Notes under the pieces: generated by a model
Databases searched by the model: none
What the model was told of the DNA's origin: nothing
Seen by the model: the letters and a program-made list of their open reading frames with translations, nothing else
Translations under genes and position numbers: made by a program
Source: an uncultured delta proteobacterium
Lineage (GTDB): Bacteria; Bdellovibrionota_C; UBA2361; OMII01
Assembly (NCBI GenBank): GCA_903920005.1
Contig: CAIXKI010000098.1
Span: 1-50,265, forward strand
Reading direction: 5' to 3'
Length of the DNA: 50,265 nt
Shown here: positions 46,407 through 50,265 of the stretch, piece by piece
Layout: the number at the start of each line of letters is the position of its first letter
Numbering within the stretch: the first letter of the stretch is position 1

Positions 46407-47915
46407 ATGAGTAGTTCGTTCGTTTCTCTTTATCCAACGGAGCTTGAGCCATCCAACACTGACGATGGACCGTTTGCGACGCTCTTGAACCGTGACGCGA
46501 TCTTCAAGAAGCTTGGCGCACGAACGTCTCTTGATGTTCTCGTTATCGGTGGCGGTGGGGTTGGGGCGCTCGTCGCGCGTGACGCCGCCTTACGCGGGTT
46601 GCGAGTGCTTGTTGTGGAGCGGGGATTCTTCGGTGATCGCGCTGAGCGTTGGCGAGGAAGATTCTCTCTCGCTGTCCGTTCGGAAGTAGGGCGGATGCTG
46701 GGCTCGGCTTTTAGGATAAGGTCCCTCTCTCGAAGGATCTTGGGGGATCTCACTGAGATTACGCCGACTGATCCAGGGCTTAAACTGGGCAGATGTCGGT
46801 CCATGGCAGTTGGTATTCTAGGCAGGTTTTGGGGGGCTTCGTCCCCTGCGAGGGGCGCTTTAGGCGTTCCCGATCTTGACGAGCGAATCCTAACCCGTGA
46901 GCTTATACTCGCGGCTCGACAGGAGGGCGCTTTCGTACTGTCAAATGCTGAAGCTGCTTTTGTTGAGCGGGTTGCGGATAATGGATCTTTCCGGATAGGA
47001 GTAAGAGACCTGCTCTCGGATGAACTTCAAGAAGTTACCGTGAAAGCTGTAGTTGTTACTCCCGCGCAGGGCTCTCCGGTGGTTACTCGTTTGGGAACGC
47101 CCCTGCTTCCCAATCAAAATCAGGAGACCCCCGTCGTTATCTCTGTGTGCGCGGTCAATCCAAGAAATATTCGCTCCGGAGAACCTCTTCTTTCTCTCGA
47201 GCTTTCAGATGGTTCTCTGGCGGTGGTTGAGAAGATAGCGGAGGGGCTAGTCGAGGTCTCCCTGCATTTCGCGGGAGTAGTGCCAGAGGAGGTGGATCTC
47301 TCTGTGCTCATAGAAGAGGCTTGTCGCGAGGCTGGATGGAATGTTCAGCAGGAAGTGAGTCGTACGAAAACTGGGCGTCGACGTGCGTCGCGTACATCCG
47401 TGACTGAAAAGAAGGGGCTCGTCATTATTCAAGAAAAGTATCCGTGGGATATGGAGTCGATATCGCTCGCGGCGCAGAAGCATATTACTACCCATCTTGG
47501 CGAGGCTTCTGCCGGTACCTCTGCGCGGGTTTCGCGAGACTTGCCAGGTTCCGAGAGGGCCTGTGAGATTAGCGCGTTTAGGGCTCTCGCGCGGACCAAC
47601 GGAGTGAGGGAGGGTACTATTGAGCTCGTGGTGAAACGATGGCGTGGTCGTGTGCGGTATCTGGATAGCTTTGAGGATGGTTTTAAAGAGGTATGTCCAG
47701 GCGTGCTTAAAGGAGAGATCGCCCTTGCTCTCGCAAGTGATCAGGTTGCAAGTCTTGAAGACCTACTCTTCGGATCTCTTCAACTACACTACCTTCCCAA
47801 CTGGCGTGGTAGTATTCCGGCGATCGTTCAAGCCGCATCGGTATTTCGAAGCATCCCCGCGTCGGCGGAGGATGTTAAGCGAGCGATCTCTCGAGTTGCG
47901 CCGCCTACGGCTTAA
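46407..47915 (+). CDS. Divergent GlpD-like FAD oxidoreductase
   Basis: The 502-residue protein opens its Rossmann fold with VLVIGGGGVGALVARDAALRGLRVLVVERG, given here as residues about 46-75. That is the GlpD pattern GGGxxGxxxARDAALRGL. The C-terminal region (GEIALALASDQVASLEDLLFG, about 435-455) corresponds to the GlpD C-terminal domain motif E-x-A-x-(S/T)-L-x-D-x-L. The substrate-side SSRSSKLIHGGLRYL segment of true glycerol-3-phosphate dehydrogenases is absent; ERWRGRFSLAVRSE takes its place. FAD binding is therefore likely, but glycerol-3-phosphate oxidation is doubtful. It abuts the exported-protein gene and overlaps the convergent dehydrogenase gene by 11 bases. Confidence 0.78.
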   Translation: MSSSFVSLYPTELEPSNTDDGPFATLLNRDAIFKKLGARTSLDVLVIGGGGVGALVARDAALRGLRVLVVERGFFGDRAERWRGRFSLAVRSEVGRMLGSAFRIRSLSRRILGDLTEITPTDPGLKLGRCRSMAVGILGRFWGASSPARGALGVPDLDERILTRELILAARQEGAFVLSNAEAAFVERVADNGSFRIGVRDLLSDELQEVTVKAVVVTPAQGSPVVTRLGTPLLPNQNQETPVVISVCAVNPRNIRSGEPLLSLELSDGSLAVVEKIAEGLVEVSLHFAGVVPEEVDLSVLIEEACREAGWNVQQEVSRTKTGRRRASRTSVTEKKGLVIIQEKYPWDMESISLAAQKHITTHLGEASAGTSARVSRDLPGSERACEISAFRALARTNGVREGTIELVVKRWRGRVRYLDSFEDGFKEVCPGVLKGEIALALASDQVASLEDLLFGSLQLHYLPNWRGSIPAIVQAASVFRSIPASAEDVKRAISRVAPPTA

Positions 47916-48936
47916 GAATGATCTTTCCAAACTGATGGCCCTCTTCCAGACGCTTAATCATAGTAAGACCGTCAGAGAGTGGTGCCACTGAATCGATCGG
48001 AATTCTGATCTTGTTTTGGAAGATGAACTCCATCGCCTCGGTAAAGTCAGAACGGCTACCCATCGTTGAGCCGATCAGAGAAACCTGCTTTGTGAAGAGG
48101 AGTCGATTGTCAAAGGATAACTCGTATCCTTTTGTATTTCCGACCGTAACTATTCGCCCCCCGCGAGCCACGGCTCGTAAGCTCTTGGAGAATGTTTTAG
48201 CGCCTACATTGTCGATCACCACATCGACTCCGCGGCCCTTGGTGAGTTTGAGAACTTCGGTTGGCCAATCCTGGTGCTGCGTGTAGTCAATGACTGAGTT
48301 GGCGCCGAGTTGACGGGCTTTTTCGATCTTATCAGGAGAGGAAGAGAGCGCGATAACTGAGGCTCCAGCCGCTTTTGAAAGAAGGATAGAGAGAGAGTTT
48401 ACTCCTCCCCCAGCTCCTACGACGAGGACGCTCTCACCGGGACGTAGTTGAGATCTCTTAAAGAGCATCCTCCAGCATGTCAGTCCTACTAACAGAGGAG
48501 CTGCGCCCTCCTCGAATGATATCGAGTCTGGAAGTCGATAGAGGTTACTGGCCGGAACGCAGACGTATTCAGCGAGCCCACCCTTTACTTGCTCTCCTAG
48601 GATTTTAAAGCCCGGACTCAAGCTGTCTTCCCCTTTGCGGGTCCACTCATCATCGTGCGTTATGATTCCAGGATTGACGATCACGCGAGTGCCCGGTGAC
48701 CACGTTGTGCCCGGGCTGTTTACAGCGACTACTTCGCCGGCCACGTCGGAACCGGTGATGTGAGGCATGTCTAGGTTAAGACCCTTCCATCCCCGACGGA
48801 CCCAGATATCGAGGTGATTGAGCGCGACCGCGCGTACACGGACGAGTGCCTCTCCGAGTCTAGGCTCAGGTTGCGGGAGCTCCGCATATTTTAGGGTATT
48901 AATCTCACCGTGTTGTTCGAAGAATATCGCTTTCAT
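47905..48936 (-). CDS. MDR-family zinc-type alcohol dehydrogenase / quinone reductase
   Basis: A 343-residue medium-chain dehydrogenase/reductase. The GroES-like half has ALNHLDIWVRRG and GSDVAGEVVAV. The Rossmann half has LVVGAGGGVNSLSILLSKAAG for NAD(P)H. After NPGIITHDDEWTRKGEDSLS the structural-zinc cysteines that related enzymes carry (C-x2-C-x2-C-x7-C) are all missing, while the flanking FKILGEQVKGGLAEYV is well conserved. It should thus lack the structural zinc. The substrate is unknown. ATG 48936 fits homology; an upstream in-frame ATG at 49026 would add 30 residues. Confidence 0.88.
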   Translation of the reverse strand: MKAIFFEQHGEINTLKYAELPQPEPRLGEALVRVRAVALNHLDIWVRRGWKGLNLDMPHITGSDVAGEVVAVNSPGTTWSPGTRVIVNPGIITHDDEWTRKGEDSLSPGFKILGEQVKGGLAEYVCVPASNLYRLPDSISFEEGAAPLLVGLTCWRMLFKRSQLRPGESVLVVGAGGGVNSLSILLSKAAGASVIALSSSPDKIEKARQLGANSVIDYTQHQDWPTEVLKLTKGRGVDVVIDNVGAKTFSKSLRAVARGGRIVTVGNTKGYELSFDNRLLFTKQVSLIGSTMGSRSDFTEAMEFIFQNKIRIPIDSVAPLSDGLTMIKRLEEGHQFGKIILKP

Positions 48937-49230
48937 ACGTGTATCGTTTCGGGTAGGCGCCAACTGTCGAAGCGCATGAGCTTGCTTCTTCCCTCTAGAT
49001 AACCACTCCATTGGCGACCCAGGCAAGAAGAAAGAGAGGTCTGCGCGGTACGGGAGCTCAAAGGGGAGTTTCTTGGTGCATATATAGGCTGGGTTTACGG
49101 GGCGTGTTCATGGGGCTAGGGGTTCCCTCTCGATTCTGGGAAGCGCCGCGCTCTATTTTTTTGACCGGGAAGGACTCAGATGTGTTCGGATTATGGGAGC
49201 TCTATCGCCGGATTTTTTGCATCCGAAGAG

Positions 49231-50082
49231 TTACGGGTGGGTAAGAACAACGCAGTGCCATCCGTTATCACTGCGCTCTGAGACTACGCTCCACCCGTGT
49301 TTCTCAGAATATTCGTCGATCACAACGTCTCGTACGAGCTCGGTAATACCCGAAAGAATAGTTGTGCAGCCTGGTAAGGCGAGCCGTGTTATGTGAGGTG
49401 CCATCTGAACAAGAACTTCGCCATAGATGTTCGCGATTATCAAGTTTGCGGGAGTCGCTACGTCCTCTATCGGCATTGTGTTTGGGGTGATGAGGTGTGA
49501 TAGCTCGTTGAGCTTCACGTTGTCTACGGCGTTCGCGATTGCGTACCCGTCGTTATCGATCGCTTCAACCGTAGTGTTAAAGAGTTTCGCCGCGGCGATA
49601 GCAAGGATACCGCTTCCTGTTCCTATATCGATGATTGAGAGTTTATGGTTTGAGAGATCTGCCGCGCGAGCGCTTAATTCCTCTACAATCATTCGAGTGG
49701 TTGGATGGTGGCCCGTCCCAAATCCCTGGCCGGGGATAATAAGGAGCGTTGATGGGTCAGAGGGGTGGTTGGAGTGTAGCGACTGAACCGGGACGATGCG
49801 GAGATGCCCGGCGATTACGGGCTCCCAAAGTTCGGAGCAGTTCTCCGACCAATTCTCCTCCGCGACCTCTTCGTCTGATAGTAAGGAGCATAGAGCTCTC
49901 GTCGCGCATTCAATAACGGGTTCGATCTCGGACGTTGCGGTGTCGATGTAGCACACAATGCGACCGGTTTGATCGATGTGGGCCCCACCGGCTCCGATAG
50001 AGATAAACTCACAGCATAGGGCGTCCACATCGTCTGTGGAGCAGGAGGAGGGAGGAGCGAAGGTGAGCTGTCGCCACGTCAT
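49231..50082 (-). CDS. prmA: Ribosomal protein L11 methyltransferase PrmA
   Basis: A 283-residue SAM-dependent methyltransferase. An N-terminal substrate-recognition domain is followed by the linker motif PGQGFGTGHHPTT and the SAM loop DIGTGSGILAIAAAKLF. The NPPY-like position is IANIYGEVL, as is typical of PrmA (ANI). PrmA trimethylates L11 at several residues. The N-terminal domain is divergent in sequence. The 294 bases on its downstream side (48937-49230) carry no supported gene. It lies downstream of the trxA terminator, so it needs its own promoter. Confidence 0.93.
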   Translation of the reverse strand: MTWRQLTFAPPSSCSTDDVDALCCEFISIGAGGAHIDQTGRIVCYIDTATSEIEPVIECATRALCSLLSDEEVAEENWSENCSELWEPVIAGHLRIVPVQSLHSNHPSDPSTLLIIPGQGFGTGHHPTTRMIVEELSARAADLSNHKLSIIDIGTGSGILAIAAAKLFNTTVEAIDNDGYAIANAVDNVKLNELSHLITPNTMPIEDVATPANLIIANIYGEVLVQMAPHITRLALPGCTTILSGITELVRDVVIDEYSEKHGWSVVSERSDNGWHCVVLTHP

Positions 50083-50093
50083 AGGGCCTCACG

Positions 50094-50139
50094 AAAAAGC
50101 CCCGTGGGAGTCCGTCTTGGGACGGCTACCCATCGGGGC
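50094..50139 (-). terminator. Intrinsic terminator after trxA
   Basis: Read on the minus strand, GCCCCG (50139-50134) pairs with CGGGGC (50104-50099), and further GC pairing extends the stem inwards through GGG/CCC. TTTTT (50098-50094) follows directly. It lies 27 bases after the trxA stop codon, as expected for a Rho-independent terminator. Confidence 0.85.
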
Positions 50140-50165
50140 GGTGGGAATAACACCCAGCGTGGATA

Positions 50166-50265
50166 CTAGAGGGCCTTCTTGATGGTTGCGATAAGCTGAT
50201 CCTTAGGAACAGCACCAACGACACGATCTACCTCAGCTCCACCCTTGAAAATGATGAGGTTAGGA
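50166..50265 (-). CDS. trxA: Thioredoxin, C-terminal part (runs off the window)
   Basis: The last 32 codons and stop of a thioredoxin. The readable protein begins [20 protein letters not shown] and ends ATIKKAL. It contains the cis-Pro region (PN/PT-L-x-x-F-K-x-G) and the VGAVPK segment of TrxA. The CxxC active site lies outside the window. Thioredoxin is the cytosolic disulfide reductant. The gene is partial only because of the window edge; a terminator follows it. Confidence 0.92.
   Translation of the reverse strand, partial: PNLIIFKGGAEVDRVVGAVPKDQLIATIKKAL

Overview
The window reads as chromosomal DNA of a diderm (Gram-negative) bacterium with an aerobic or at least respiratory lifestyle. 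Evidence is a TonB-dependent outer-membrane receptor, several lipobox lipoproteins, a SPOR-domain protein and an almost continuous complex I (nuo) operon. Housekeeping gene content and some neighbourhoods, such as dnaG-rpoD and an ArgRS-like gene followed by a SPOR gene, recall Deltaproteobacteria-grade lineages. That placement is from memory of gene order, not from a search, and no closer taxonomy is claimed. Nothing looks like a prophage, insertion sequence, CRISPR array, tRNA or rRNA.

Layout. 0.2-2.5 kb: a GT4 glycosyltransferase and a two-TM potassium channel with RCK domains. 2.5-4.7 kb: a TPP riboswitch directly upstream of a TonB-dependent receptor. 4.9-7.4 kb: a Gly/Tyr-rich lipoprotein and NAD-dependent DNA ligase. 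7.5-10.4 kb (minus): a very large surface-type protein with about 100 tandem PTxT tetrapeptides, followed by about 0.67 kb with no supported gene. 11.0-21.0 kb: information processing and lysine/cell-wall genes (gltX, efp, greA, dnaG, rpoD, a lipoprotein, dapA, dapB). 21.0-23.9 kb: an IclR regulator with a readable promoter and terminator, an acyl-CoA dehydrogenase, a lone HPt protein and a small winged-helix protein. 24.1-35.1 kb: nuoC-D-E-G-H-J-K-L-M-N, with nuoA, nuoB, nuoF and nuoI missing from their usual places.

35.2-36.5 kb: a Cys-rich lipoprotein and, convergent with it, a TPR protein and a small membrane-anchored protein. 36.8-42.9 kb: a dCTP deaminase-family protein, a CCA-adding-enzyme-type nucleotidyltransferase, a degenerate arginyl-tRNA synthetase homologue without recognisable HIGH/KMSKS signatures, a SPOR protein and a membrane-anchored PP2C phosphatase with a coiled-coil tail. 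43.2-47.9 kb: purH, purD, a small exported protein and a divergent FAD oxidoreductase of GlpD type. 47.9-50.3 kb (minus): an MDR dehydrogenase, prmA, a terminator and the 3' end of trxA.

The most interesting items are the ArgRS-like protein that seems to have lost its catalytic signatures (38452-39750), the riboswitch-controlled receptor (2512-4737), the split complex I operon, the EF-P with Asn where the modified Lys/Arg normally sits, and the PTxT repeat protein.
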